Positions 1 through 8,660 of a stretch of DNA of 62,950 nucleotides are shown here, piece after piece (the first letter of the stretch is position 1; each line of letters begins with the position of its first letter). The stretch spans positions 1 to 62,950 of the forward strand of contig NZ_JARBJP010000010.1 of NCBI RefSeq assembly GCF_029309905.1, given 5' to 3'. Under the pieces are notes generated by a model, which saw only the letters and a list, made by a program, of their open reading frames with translations, did not search any database and had not been told where the DNA came from. A program made the translations under genes and the position numbers. The DNA is from Brytella acorum. GTDB taxonomy: Bacteria; Pseudomonadota; Alphaproteobacteria; Acetobacterales; Acetobacteraceae.

Positions 1-93
1 CGCTCGGAATCCCCTTCACGCAGGCCATTCAGTAAAGAATAGAGCCTCAAAGGAAGTATCACGTCTACATATCAAATTCCGCAACAGAGCCCC
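1..93. mobile_element. Probable end of an insertion sequence
   Basis: The MFS gene on the minus strand stops resembling its family at about position 93. Read on the minus strand, the new sequence begins GGGGCTCTGTTGCGGAATTT, which looks like the GGCTCTGTTGC-type termini seen on some IS5- and IS6-family elements. No transposase can be read in the remaining 92 bases, and the other end of the element lies outside the window. The family assignment is a guess from the terminus alone. Confidence 0.4.
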
Positions 94-360
94 ATAGAGG
101 ATGAAACCCGCGAGGATCGTGCGCCGGGCTCCGAAGTGATCGGAGATGCGCCCGGCGATGGGCGAACCAGCGGCCATGCCGAGGGAAAGCATGAGAAAGG
201 CCGTGCTCACGAAGCCGCGCGACCAGTGGAACGCCTCGGCGATCGGGGCAAGAAACAGGCCGAAGGTGATCATGACGACGGGTGTGACGCCGGTCATGGC
301 CCCGATGGTGCAGGCCGCCATCAGCCCGATTTCGCGGCGCCGCGCAGATTCAGGGCTCAC
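16..360 (-). pseudogene. MFS transporter, N-terminal fragment
   Basis: This is the N-terminal part of a major facilitator superfamily transporter: about 90 family-like residues with two to three membrane segments. The MFS motif A between segments 2 and 3 is visible (GRISDHFGARR, residues 70-80). A full MFS protein has about 400 residues. Here the reading leaves the family after residue 90 (position 93) and runs 24 unrelated residues to a stop at 16. It starts at GTG 360 behind the ribosome binding site AAGGGAG. It lies 20 bp downstream of the amidase gene on the same strand, so it was probably the importer or exporter for that locus. The break looks like an IS insertion. Confidence 0.75.
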
Positions 361-380
361 AATCGCGCTCCCTTGCGAGG

Positions 381-1457
381 TCAGGATTTTCGGGCGTGAG
401 GCAGGATGTCGCGCTGGATTTTCATATGGGCGCCGACGGTGCCGTCAACGACCTGCGTGACCCCGAGATCGCCGGAAACGGACAGAAGCGAATAGGCGTC
501 GTCCGACGAGAGGCCGGTTTCCCTGAGCAGCGAAAGCATGTCGAGAGAGGCTTCCTTCGCTGCTACGTCGAGGCTGTCTCCAAAGCCATGAACGATGAAG
601 TGCTCCGGTGTTTCGAGAAGCGGTGAACGGAAGGTGAAATCGCGCCGCAGGATGACCTGGAACAGCACATCGAGCGACGCTTCGATGGCCGTGCCGCTGA
701 TTTCCCCGTCGCCCTGGCTGATATGCGGATCTCCGATCGAGAACAGGGCGCCATCGACCTGGACCTTGTAATACATCGTGGCCCCGGCGCCGATCCGCCA
801 GTTGTCGATGTTGCCGCCGTGCAGACCGGGCGGGATGGTGCTGACGCGTCCGAGGACGTCCGGAGCGACGCCTGCTGTCCCCAGATGGGGGCGGACGGGA
901 ACGCGCAAGCCCGCCAGGGCCGGTTGCCGGTCGCATTCCGGACAGTCCGTGATACGGCCCGGCGTCAGGTATTTTTCATGGACGTCATAGGCATACAGGG
1001 CCTGAGCCGTGTTTGTGGCCGCATCGAGGTCATAGATCGTGACGCGCTCGCGTTCGCCGAGTTCGGTGTAAAGCTGCCCCCAGTGGGCAGCGAGGTTGGA
1101 GCCGTAACGAAACCGCGGGGTCATGGCGAGGTACCGGACTTCCAGCATGTCGCCGGGTCTGGCATCGCGCACATGGATCGGACCCGTCATCAGATGCACG
1201 CCCGGATGGCGGTCCGCCTCAGGAATGGCGCTCCAGATTGCGTGCATCGCCTCGTCCATCAGGAGCGTGGGGTCGTCACCGGCGTGATGCGTCAGGGCTT
1301 CGGCCTGAATCAGATCGCCGGATTCGACGATGAGGGCCGGAGCGAGGGAAGCGTCGAAATACCCCCAATGCACGTTCCGGGGGACGGCCTTGAGGTGATG
1401 GAGGGTTTTGGGCGCAACGAGAGGGCGCGTCGGGCCAGAGTCGCACATCAGAACCAT
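381..1457 (-). CDS. Acetamidase/formamidase family protein
   Basis: Predicted cytoplasmic amidase of the FmdA/AmdA family, which hydrolyses short amides such as formamide or acetamide to the acid and ammonia. The family pattern is visible: an N-terminal segment with NVHWGYFDA, then HAGDDPT, a MTGPIHVRDARPGD stretch, IPPGLHGGNIDN, and a C-terminal part with ISQGDGEISGTAIE. The start at 1457 is chosen because GGAGG lies 8 bases upstream. The frame is open upstream to 1571, with another ATG at 1487, but without a comparable site. The product has 358 aa. It is divergent from the 2Fe-2S reductase and upstream of the broken MFS gene. Its true substrate is unknown. Confidence 0.85.
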   Translation of the reverse strand: MVLMCDSGPTRPLVAPKTLHHLKAVPRNVHWGYFDASLAPALIVESGDLIQAEALTHHAGDDPTLLMDEAMHAIWSAIPEADRHPGVHLMTGPIHVRDARPGDMLEVRYLAMTPRFRYGSNLAAHWGQLYTELGERERVTIYDLDAATNTAQALYAYDVHEKYLTPGRITDCPECDRQPALAGLRVPVRPHLGTAGVAPDVLGRVSTIPPGLHGGNIDNWRIGAGATMYYKVQVDGALFSIGDPHISQGDGEISGTAIEASLDVLFQVILRRDFTFRSPLLETPEHFIVHGFGDSLDVAAKEASLDMLSLLRETGLSSDDAYSLLSVSGDLGVTQVVDGTVGAHMKIQRDILPHARKS

Positions 1458-1635
1458 GGGTGAAACCTCCGCATCATAAAAACTCATGGGACCGGAACGA
1501 TCCTTTTTCGCAACATCATAATCATAAGGGCCGGTCAGAGAATTGTGCCAGAGCGCCCCAATCCTTGACATGCGCGCACAAGCCCGTCGTCCATCTTGTT
1601 TTTATGCGACTGCCGATGATTGTCAGAAGGAGGAC
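1458..1635. promoter_or_regulatory. Divergent intergenic region, amidase / reductase
   Basis: A 178-bp gap separates the divergent amidase and reductase starts, so both promoters should lie here. I see no clear palindrome or sigma-70 pair. A strong AAGGAGG site sits at 1627-1633, only 2 bases before ATG 1636. Confidence 0.35.
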
Positions 1636-2625
1636 ATGTTCAACACTTCCAATTGCGGCGAGCTTGCTATGACCGATCCGATCCTGCCGGTGCGTGTGAC
1701 CCGGCTCGTCGCGTTGACACACCGGATACTCGGCATCACGCTGAAACCTGAGAACGGCGCGTCTTTGACGCCGGTTGTGGCGGGTGCGCATATCGACCTC
1801 CATATCCCCTGCGAACAGGGGCTGATCCGGCAATATTCTCTGACAAATGCGCCCGGCACACGAGACCGTTATGAGATTGCGGTCCTGCTCGAGCCTCAGG
1901 GCCGCGGTGGGTCGGCGTGGATTCACAGCCATATCGCCGTTGGCGACAGACTGGAGATCAGCGCGCCGCGCGATCGCTTTGCTCTGTTCGAGCCTGCGCC
2001 GCACCATGTCCTCATCGCGGGCGGGATCGGTATCGCACCCATCTGGTCTCTGGCGCAGCGCCTTATGCAGATCGGTGCTTCCTGGGAGATGCATTATGCG
2101 GCGGCCACAGAGAATGACGCGGCTTTCGTGGCGGAAATCCGCAAGTGCGGGACCTCAAAGCTGAAGACGTATTTTCCGCAGGAAGGGCGGGCGCGCCTTT
2201 CGTTCGAAGCTCTCGCACAGGCCTGTGCGCCGGACAGCCATGTTTACTGTTGCGGTCCGGCGCGGATGATGGACGATTTCGATGCCGCATTCGGGGTATT
2301 GCCGCAATTCCAGCGCCATCGGGAGCACTTTGCGGCGGTGGCTGCGCCCGCCAAGGGGGGTAATTTCGAAGTCGTTCTGGCCAGGACCGGGTGCACCGTT
2401 CAGGTTGGTGAAGGCCAGACCATCCTGGAAGCCGTGCGTGCGGCAGGCGTCAGTGCGATATTTTCCTGTGCGGAAGGTGTGTGCGGCATGTGTGAGACAC
2501 GTCTGATCGAAGGTGTCGCGGATCATCGCGACAGCGTCATGACAGCAGAGGAGCAGGCTCGGGGCGAGACCATGATGATCTGTTGTTCGGGCGCGAAAAC
2601 CCGACGTCTGGTTCTGGATCTCTGA
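1636..2625 (+). CDS. PDR/VanB-type reductase (FMN, NAD(P), 2Fe-2S)
   Basis: Electron-transfer reductase of the phthalate dioxygenase reductase / vanillate demethylase reductase type. Such proteins pass electrons from NAD(P)H through FMN to a plant-type 2Fe-2S cluster and on to a Rieske oxygenase. Visible parts: flavin-binding RQYSLTNAPG, nucleotide-binding VLIAGGIGIAPIWS, YCCGPARMMD, and a C-terminal ferredoxin domain with SCAEGVCGMCETR and a distal ICC. The start is uncertain. ATG 1636 follows AAGGAGG very closely, while ATG 1669 (MTDPILPV) would fit the usual family N-terminus. No oxygenase subunit is encoded nearby, so the partner must lie elsewhere or just outside the window. Confidence 0.85.
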   Translation: MFNTSNCGELAMTDPILPVRVTRLVALTHRILGITLKPENGASLTPVVAGAHIDLHIPCEQGLIRQYSLTNAPGTRDRYEIAVLLEPQGRGGSAWIHSHIAVGDRLEISAPRDRFALFEPAPHHVLIAGGIGIAPIWSLAQRLMQIGASWEMHYAAATENDAAFVAEIRKCGTSKLKTYFPQEGRARLSFEALAQACAPDSHVYCCGPARMMDDFDAAFGVLPQFQRHREHFAAVAAPAKGGNFEVVLARTGCTVQVGEGQTILEAVRAAGVSAIFSCAEGVCGMCETRLIEGVADHRDSVMTAEEQARGETMMICCSGAKTRRLVLDL

Positions 2626-2630
2626 TGCGG

Positions 2631-2643
2631 TAACGGAACGTTA
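2631..2643. promoter_or_regulatory. 13-bp inverted repeat upstream of TonB receptor
   Basis: TAACG-GAA-CGTTA lies 5 bp after the reductase stop and 140 bp before the receptor start. It could be an operator for the receptor gene, but there is no functional evidence. Confidence 0.25.
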
Positions 2644-2783
2644 ATCCTGCAACCTATTTCGTTTTCAGAACATAACGCGGACGCCAGAAGCAAGAAGGTT
2701 TTTTCTGCTGCCCTTTAGTCTCTTTGCATGCTGCAGTTGCGGTTCGCGCCTGCGGTGTCAGAATGCAACGCAAGGAGAAGCTC

Positions 2784-5162
2784 ATGCGCAAAGGTTCGTG
2801 GCTCCGTCATATCGCGTTGAACAGCAGTGCCCTGTCCCTGATCGTCTCGCTCGGCCTCGTGACAGAAGCGGGCGCGCAGACGATATCGGGCAAGGCGGCA
2901 AGGAAAATCGCGGATGGCCGGAAGGTGACGGGGGGCAAGGCTCCCATGGCCTCGAAGGTCCAGGACAAGCCGGAGACCATTCAGGTGCGTGCGATCGCTC
3001 GTACGGTGGATGTCCAGAAGACGCCGACCTCTGTCACGACCATCAGCGCATCGACCCTCGATCATCAGAACGTGACGAGCCTGTCCGGCCTGAACGGTCT
3101 GGCGCCTGGCCTGAACATCGCCAAGACCGCCGGCTACCAGACCAATATTCAGATCCGTGGGGTGGGCATGCAGACGGCCCAGAACACGCTGACGACCTCG
3201 ACGGGCGTGGCTGTCTATATCGATGGCGTCTATATCGCCAACTCGGTCTCGCTCGATCAGACCTTGTTCGATCTTGAATCCATCGAAGTGTATCGCGGGC
3301 CGCAGGCCACCCAGTACGGGCAGAGCGCGCCGGGCGGCGCGATCGTGATGAATACGGCGGACCCGACCTTCGATCGCATTTCCGGCAAGGTCGAGGCATC
3401 GGGCGGCGATTACAACCTCGCGCGGGGCCGTGCGCAGCTCAATGTGCCGCTCACCAGCAATCTCGCCATTCGCGGCTCGTTTCAGTCCTATACCCATAGC
3501 GGTTTCGCGCACGCGACCTCGCCTTATCTTGGGCGGTACGATCTCGACGATGCCCAGGACAATGCCGGGAAGCTGGCCATCAAGTGGGAGCCGTTCAGGA
3601 ACTTCACGGCGACGTTGACGGGGCAGTGGTACAATGCCACGCCGCATGGCGCGGAGCAGAAGAATATCATCGACACCGCGATCAATCCGCGCGTCGTTAA
3701 TCAGGACTATCCCGCTCGGAGTTCCCTGGCCAGTTCCCTCTATCACCTGAACCTGGACTGGAAGACATCGCTCGTCGAGTTGACCTCCGTGACGGCGGCG
3801 CAGCACATGCATAATCACGAGCAATACGACAATGCCCATGTGAGCGAACGCATTCTGGGTCGGTATGACGTTCTGCCGGACAATGACAACACGATGAACA
3901 ACTATTCCGAGACGATCACGCTCAAATCCCGCAAGGCAATGCCGATCGACTGGGAGGTCGGGTTGTTTCTGATGGGGCAGCGCGGACACGCTTATGTCAA
4001 CGAATTCGGCGGCATGGGTTATACTGGCTGGCCGGACTATCCGGTTCCCGAAAACGTCATGACGCACGCGCCTTCCACTCTGACCTACGGCAACAAGCAG
4101 ACGGCGACGCGCTTTGCGGTGCAGCCTTACGTCGAGCTGGGTTACCACATCACGGATCGTCTCCACCTCAAAGGCGGCGCCCGCTTCAATTATGACCGGT
4201 ACAGTTCGAACAGCGACGGGTTTTCGGCTTTCGGGAACAGTTCCAGCCAGCATAGTTTCTCGACGAAAATCCCGACCTGGAAAGCCGAACTCGATTACGA
4301 TCTGACGCGGCCTTCCGCGAAGATCGAAAGCATGGCCTATTTTTCCGTCGGCACGGGTTACAAACCCGGCGGCGTGAATGGAAATCCGACGGCCAAGGTC
4401 ATCAGTCAGGAATTCAAGGCCGAGCGTATTCTCAACTACGAGATCGGTGCGAAGAACTGGTTTTTCGATCACCAGTTCATGTTCAATATCGCGGCTTTTT
4501 ACGCCAATTATCGCAACATGCAGTATATCGCCGACGATCCATATCCCTATGCCTACGGTATCGCGAACGTGCCAAAGGTCGCGCTATACGGGATCGAGAT
4601 GGAAAGCGCATATGTGGCTCTTCACGACCGTCTGAGGATCGACGGCTCGCTGACGCTCGAGAAGAGCCGGATCACCTCGAATTACAGATCGCTCGATGCC
4701 TCGACTGTAAATGCCGCCTATGCGTCTTCACCTGCCTGCGCTTATGGCGGCCAGTATTACAGCCGTGCATGCTGGGCAGCTGTCGAAGCTTCCGCGCCCG
4801 ACGTCAGGGGGAATCAGGCGCCGGGCATGCCGAACATACAGGCGTCCCTTTCCGCGTCCTATCTGTGGAACGTGCCTGGGGGCACGCTCATGACGCGGGC
4901 GCAGTACATCTATCGCGGCAATTACGCGGCCCGGATTATCGACAATCCGCTGCTCGATCACGTGCCCGCCTATTTCATCTTCAATGCTTTCCTCGAATAC
5001 AAGCCGCGGGCAAGCCAGTGGAAGATGTCTTTCGCTGCGACCAATCTTGCGAATACCGCAGGCGTGAACTCGCGTTTTACCGATCCGTACGGCACGAACC
5101 AGACCAGTGAGCAGTATATCGCGCCGCGTCAGTTCGTCGGCACGATCGGTTATAGTTTCTGA
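2784..5162 (+). CDS. TonB-dependent outer membrane receptor
   Basis: Outer membrane TonB-gated channel for energised uptake of a scarce or large ligand such as a siderophore or an organic substrate. The start at 2784 has AAGGAG 6 bases upstream. The 792-aa product begins with a signal peptide ending near TEAGAQ. A plug domain follows with TPTSVTTISA, IQIRGVGMQ, VAVYIDGVYI and the conserved EVYRGPQATQYG and APGGAIVMNT. The rest alternates beta strands and loops and closes with an aromatic C-terminus (TIGYSF). An SDR follows 21 bp downstream on the same strand. The family placement resembles receptors associated with catabolic clusters, but the ligand cannot be read from sequence. Confidence 0.93.
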   Translation: MRKGSWLRHIALNSSALSLIVSLGLVTEAGAQTISGKAARKIADGRKVTGGKAPMASKVQDKPETIQVRAIARTVDVQKTPTSVTTISASTLDHQNVTSLSGLNGLAPGLNIAKTAGYQTNIQIRGVGMQTAQNTLTTSTGVAVYIDGVYIANSVSLDQTLFDLESIEVYRGPQATQYGQSAPGGAIVMNTADPTFDRISGKVEASGGDYNLARGRAQLNVPLTSNLAIRGSFQSYTHSGFAHATSPYLGRYDLDDAQDNAGKLAIKWEPFRNFTATLTGQWYNATPHGAEQKNIIDTAINPRVVNQDYPARSSLASSLYHLNLDWKTSLVELTSVTAAQHMHNHEQYDNAHVSERILGRYDVLPDNDNTMNNYSETITLKSRKAMPIDWEVGLFLMGQRGHAYVNEFGGMGYTGWPDYPVPENVMTHAPSTLTYGNKQTATRFAVQPYVELGYHITDRLHLKGGARFNYDRYSSNSDGFSAFGNSSSQHSFSTKIPTWKAELDYDLTRPSAKIESMAYFSVGTGYKPGGVNGNPTAKVISQEFKAERILNYEIGAKNWFFDHQFMFNIAAFYANYRNMQYIADDPYPYAYGIANVPKVALYGIEMESAYVALHDRLRIDGSLTLEKSRITSNYRSLDASTVNAAYASSPACAYGGQYYSRACWAAVEASAPDVRGNQAPGMPNIQASLSASYLWNVPGGTLMTRAQYIYRGNYAARIIDNPLLDHVPAYFIFNAFLEYKPRASQWKMSFAATNLANTAGVNSRFTDPYGTNQTSEQYIAPRQFVGTIGYSF

Positions 5163-5183
5163 CCGCAGGCAGGTATCGCGACG

Positions 5184-6020
5184 ATGAGAACATGGTTCAT
5201 CACCGGAATTTCAGGCGGCCTCGGGCGGGCGCTGGCTGACGAGGTCCTGTCAGCCGGAGACCGTGTCGTCGGCACTTCGCGCCGCGATGGGGCCGCGTTT
5301 GATCTTCGGGAACGTCATGGCGCGCGCCTGCGTCCGCTCACGCTCGATCTCGCTGACGAGGAAGCTGTCGGGGCTGCCGTGAAAGACGCCGAGCAATGGG
5401 CCGGAACGCTGGATGTGGTCGTCAACAATGCCGGATACGGGCTGACGGGCGCTATCGAGGAGACCTCCCTGCAACAGGTGCGCGATATTTTCGATATCAA
5501 CGTTTTCGGGCCGCTGGCGGTGATCAAGGCCGTTCTTCCGGCCATGCGCGCGCGCGGATCGGGGCATATCGTCAATATCACCTCGGTCAGCGGCCTTGCG
5601 GCCTGGTCCGGCACCGGAATTTACGGCGCGACGAAATTCGCGATGGAGTGCATCGGGCGGACGCTGGCCATGGAGGTCGAGCCGCTCGGCATCAAGGTGA
5701 TCAACGTCGCGCCCGGCGGGCTGCGAACCGGTTTCGCGGGCGGCGCTCTGGAAGATTCCCTGGAGAATATCCCGGATTATGCCAGGACGGCGCATGAAGC
5801 GCGCGCCATTCTGACCGGGCATCAGGGCGAGGAGCCCAACGACCCCGTACTCGCGGCCAAAGCGATTATGACAGCAGTCGAGGCGATGGAGCCGCCGCGA
5901 TGCCTTCTTCTGGGGGCCGATGCCCTGCGTTACGCAGAGGGAGAAATCGCTTTTTTGCAGCAGGATTTTGCGCGATGGCATCCGTTGACTTTGTCGGTCG
6001 GCATCAAAGACAAGGATTGA
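5184..6020 (+). CDS. Short-chain dehydrogenase/reductase
   Basis: Cytoplasmic NAD(P)-dependent oxidoreductase of the classical SDR family, 278 aa. The cofactor motif is TGISGGLG at residues 7-14, NNAG follows, and the catalytic pair is a serine in NITSVSG with YGATK. The extended C-terminus (about 60 residues past the Rossmann core) is typical of SDRs acting on bulky substrates. It starts 21 bp after the TonB receptor, behind an AGGCAGG-like site, so the two are probably co-transcribed. A role in converting whatever the receptor imports is inference. It is convergent with the AsmA gene. Confidence 0.88.
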   Translation: MRTWFITGISGGLGRALADEVLSAGDRVVGTSRRDGAAFDLRERHGARLRPLTLDLADEEAVGAAVKDAEQWAGTLDVVVNNAGYGLTGAIEETSLQQVRDIFDINVFGPLAVIKAVLPAMRARGSGHIVNITSVSGLAAWSGTGIYGATKFAMECIGRTLAMEVEPLGIKVINVAPGGLRTGFAGGALEDSLENIPDYARTAHEARAILTGHQGEEPNDPVLAAKAIMTAVEAMEPPRCLLLGADALRYAEGEIAFLQQDFARWHPLTLSVGIKDKD

Positions 6021-6152
6021 TGCCCGCTATGAACGCGACCGGACCCGTTCGGGGAAGACCCATGGAGCGAGGAGATGTCACGCTTCGCCACGAAACGGCC
6101 CAGGACCCCCATCTATGCGTGATCTCTTCACATCCGGTTCGGCTGGGCGCGT

Positions 6153-8279
6153 TCAGTGTCCGGCCTTGTCGAGTTTCTTCTTCCAGGCCGCGCGAACGGA
6201 TGCCGGGCTGGCCTTGGCGCCCTTCGCGTGAGAGGGCGATGTGACGGTGGTTGCGCCTTTGCCGTTCTGGTCGGCGGCGCGCGCCTGCGTCACGCCACCG
6301 GGCTTGATGCCCGCGGCGGGATTGGCGTTCACGGCCTGCACGGCAGCTTCGCAGCGCGAACCTTTGCCGACGCCGAGCTGGATGGTCGGCAGCAGGGCCA
6401 GCGGCGGGAATACGAAGCCCAGCCCGACGGCGGCGGCCGTGCGCCCGATGATCTCGGCGCCGGGAAGCACCGTTGGCGATTTGAGCGGCCCCGTGATGTT
6501 GAAGGCACCGGGGATGGACAGGATCGTGGGATGGATGGCCCGTGTCGTCAGGGAATAATCGAGACTGTTGCTTCTGAAGCTGATCGAACCTCGCCCCAGC
6601 GTACGGGTTTCCCTGGTCTCCAGAAGCAGCGTCCTGGTGTCCACCACGCCATTGCGCAGCGGCATGTCCGCGATGAAGCAATCGAGCTGCGTGTGGCTTG
6701 GCAGCCCCAGCGCCGAGAGCAGGGCGTTGCCAAGCTGGAGGCCGAGGATTTCAGGCAGCAGGGCCGAGATGTCGCCGCCACGGTCCAGCACCAGCGTCAG
6801 TCCGCCATTGCCGTTGGCCATAAGCGAAGCCAGCGAGTTGCCTGTTGAATTGAGCGTGAAATTGCCGCCGATCACCCCACCTTCGGCGGGCGTGCCGGTG
6901 GTTGTGCTTACGATATGCGCAAGGTCGATCTGGCGGAAGTCGAACTTTGCTCTGGTCGTGAAGCCGCCTTTGCCGGGGGTGAGGGTGGCCGTGCTCGCGA
7001 GCGTGCCCTTGCCGACGGCAAAGTTCAGTTTTTTCAGGTCGATCGCGCCGTCCTGGACGGAAACCTCCGCATCGATATTGTCCAACGGGACGCGCTTGTT
7101 CTGGATGCGGTCGCCCTTATAGGTGACGTGAGCATTGACGGCATTGAGTTTGGGCACGTCGATCGGCGTGTCGGGCAGGACGTTGGGGTCCTTCGCGTCC
7201 GCCTTTTTCTCGCTGGCTGTGGCCGGTCCCGGTTTGCCGCCGATGAAACCGCTCAGATCCTCGATATCGACCCGGTGCGAGTGCAGCGCGGCCTCGACGA
7301 AAGGCACTTTCTGATGGGGATCTATGACGACCGTGCCGCCGATGTCGCTCGAACCCATTTTGCCCGCGAAATCGTCGAAACGAATACGTTTCTCCGTGTA
7401 ATCAAGCCTGCCGGTGATGTCATAAGCGGGCGTGCGGGGAATGGGGATGCCGGTGAGCGGATAGAGCAGCGCCATGTCCGGTCCGGAAAAATGCAGCTTC
7501 AGCTTCGTGCCCTTGAAAGCCATCGGATCATCGACCGTGCCTTTGAGTGTGGCGTGCGTCGGGCCGTTATGGATGTTCAGATCGACGGGGTAGGGGCTTG
7601 CGGCATCCGTGAGAGACAGGAGTGCGCCTCCGACGAAATGGCCTTCGATGGGCTGGTTGGCGTAACGACCGGTCGTATCCGCGACGATCGTGCCACGATC
7701 GCCCGTGCCCGCCGGCGGCGTGGTGTGCAGGGCCGTGTTCATGTCGGCCTTCAGCCTGTCATCGCGGAGGCGCACATGGCCGTCACTGATCTGAAGCTCC
7801 TTCAGGGACGAAGGCGAAAATCCCGTGCTGGACGTGTCGGTGCTCGAACTGTCGGACGTTCCGAACGTGTAGTTGTTCGTCCCGTCGGCGCGACGCCGGA
7901 TGTCCGCGCGCGGTGTATCGAGCGCTATAAGCGGAATGAAGATCCGTCGGTGAACAATATAGTTCCAGACGTCGAATTTTACGGTGGCGTGCTGCGCCGT
8001 GAAGAAGGGCGCGTTCTCGTTCTCGAAGCCCTTGGGCTGCTCGCTTTTGAGATCGTCCACCGTGACGCGCGTGACGAAACCGAGCCGGACATGAAGATGG
8101 GCGATCGTGGTGGGGCGACCGAGCGCGGCCGTCGCCTTGCGGTTGACCAGAGGGACGAACCAGTCCCAGGACCAGAAAATAATCAGCAGGACGATGAGCA
8201 GAGTGAACAGGCCGACACCTGAAAACAAAAATCTGTGCCGCAAAAATTGGTGCCGGTGAAAAAGTGACGTCTGATTCAT
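6153..8279 (-). CDS. AsmA-family inner membrane protein
   Basis: Protein of the AsmA/TamB-like superfamily, anchored in the inner membrane by one N-terminal segment (residues about 18-38, GLFTLLIVLLIIFW) with the large remainder in the periplasm. Recognisable parts are the N-terminal AsmA pattern (ATAALGRPTTIAHLHV) and the C-terminal region with NGNGGLTLVLDRG, LDCFIADMPLRNGVVDTRTLLLET and FNITGPLKSPTV. These long beta-rich bridge-like proteins are linked to phospholipid movement between membranes and outer membrane homeostasis. The 708-aa product ends in a basic low-complexity tail. It is divergent from the catalase gene and convergent with the SDR. Confidence 0.87.
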   Translation of the reverse strand: MNQTSLFHRHQFLRHRFLFSGVGLFTLLIVLLIIFWSWDWFVPLVNRKATAALGRPTTIAHLHVRLGFVTRVTVDDLKSEQPKGFENENAPFFTAQHATVKFDVWNYIVHRRIFIPLIALDTPRADIRRRADGTNNYTFGTSDSSSTDTSSTGFSPSSLKELQISDGHVRLRDDRLKADMNTALHTTPPAGTGDRGTIVADTTGRYANQPIEGHFVGGALLSLTDAASPYPVDLNIHNGPTHATLKGTVDDPMAFKGTKLKLHFSGPDMALLYPLTGIPIPRTPAYDITGRLDYTEKRIRFDDFAGKMGSSDIGGTVVIDPHQKVPFVEAALHSHRVDIEDLSGFIGGKPGPATASEKKADAKDPNVLPDTPIDVPKLNAVNAHVTYKGDRIQNKRVPLDNIDAEVSVQDGAIDLKKLNFAVGKGTLASTATLTPGKGGFTTRAKFDFRQIDLAHIVSTTTGTPAEGGVIGGNFTLNSTGNSLASLMANGNGGLTLVLDRGGDISALLPEILGLQLGNALLSALGLPSHTQLDCFIADMPLRNGVVDTRTLLLETRETRTLGRGSISFRSNSLDYSLTTRAIHPTILSIPGAFNITGPLKSPTVLPGAEIIGRTAAAVGLGFVFPPLALLPTIQLGVGKGSRCEAAVQAVNANPAAGIKPGGVTQARAADQNGKGATTVTSPSHAKGAKASPASVRAAWKKKLDKAGH

Positions 8280-8660
8280 GTGGCCCCTGCCTGCCTTACC
8301 GGTCTGGAAACCGGATCAATCTGTTTTTATGGACCGTTCCGCAGAGGTCGGAGCGAAAGGCCGGGATAGGGATCCGGCACGGTCAGCTCCTCTATGCGCT
8401 GGAACGCGTCGATGCCGGAACCAACGTCTCTCCAATGGCGCGGTTTCCCAACGTCTCCGGCATTGAGGACCATTCGCGGTTTTTGGAGATTCGCATGTCC
8501 GGAGACGCTCTATGCTCCATGGGGGAAAAGAATTCGGGGAACATTTGGCGCGCCGGTCCTTTCTAGTTCCATCGCCCGCATTTTTCGTGGGCACGAACTC
8601 GCAGTGGCAGGAGCGCGCGGTCATGGATCGGGCGTTCTTCGAAAGACGGAGGCAGACATC
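8280..8660. promoter_or_regulatory. 381-bp divergent control region, asmA-like / katE
   Basis: No convincing gene is present. The region carries CAACGTCTC twice, at 8422-8430 and 8449-8457, with starts 27 bp apart. A 9-bp inverted pair CGTCTCCGG (8452-8460) / CCGGAGACG (8499-8507) also occurs, its left arm overlapping the second copy. A weaker CCGGT...ACCGG pair lies at 8299-8314. These are candidate regulator sites for katE. No oxidative-stress regulator gene is in the window. Confidence 0.4.

Noticed and set aside
723-1463. 246-aa frame antisense to the amidase gene
   Set aside because: Follows from the codon bias of the real gene on the other strand; composition is not protein-like.
2715-4472. 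585-aa frame antisense to the TonB receptor
   Set aside because: The receptor frame has clear plug motifs and a ribosome site; the antisense frame has neither.
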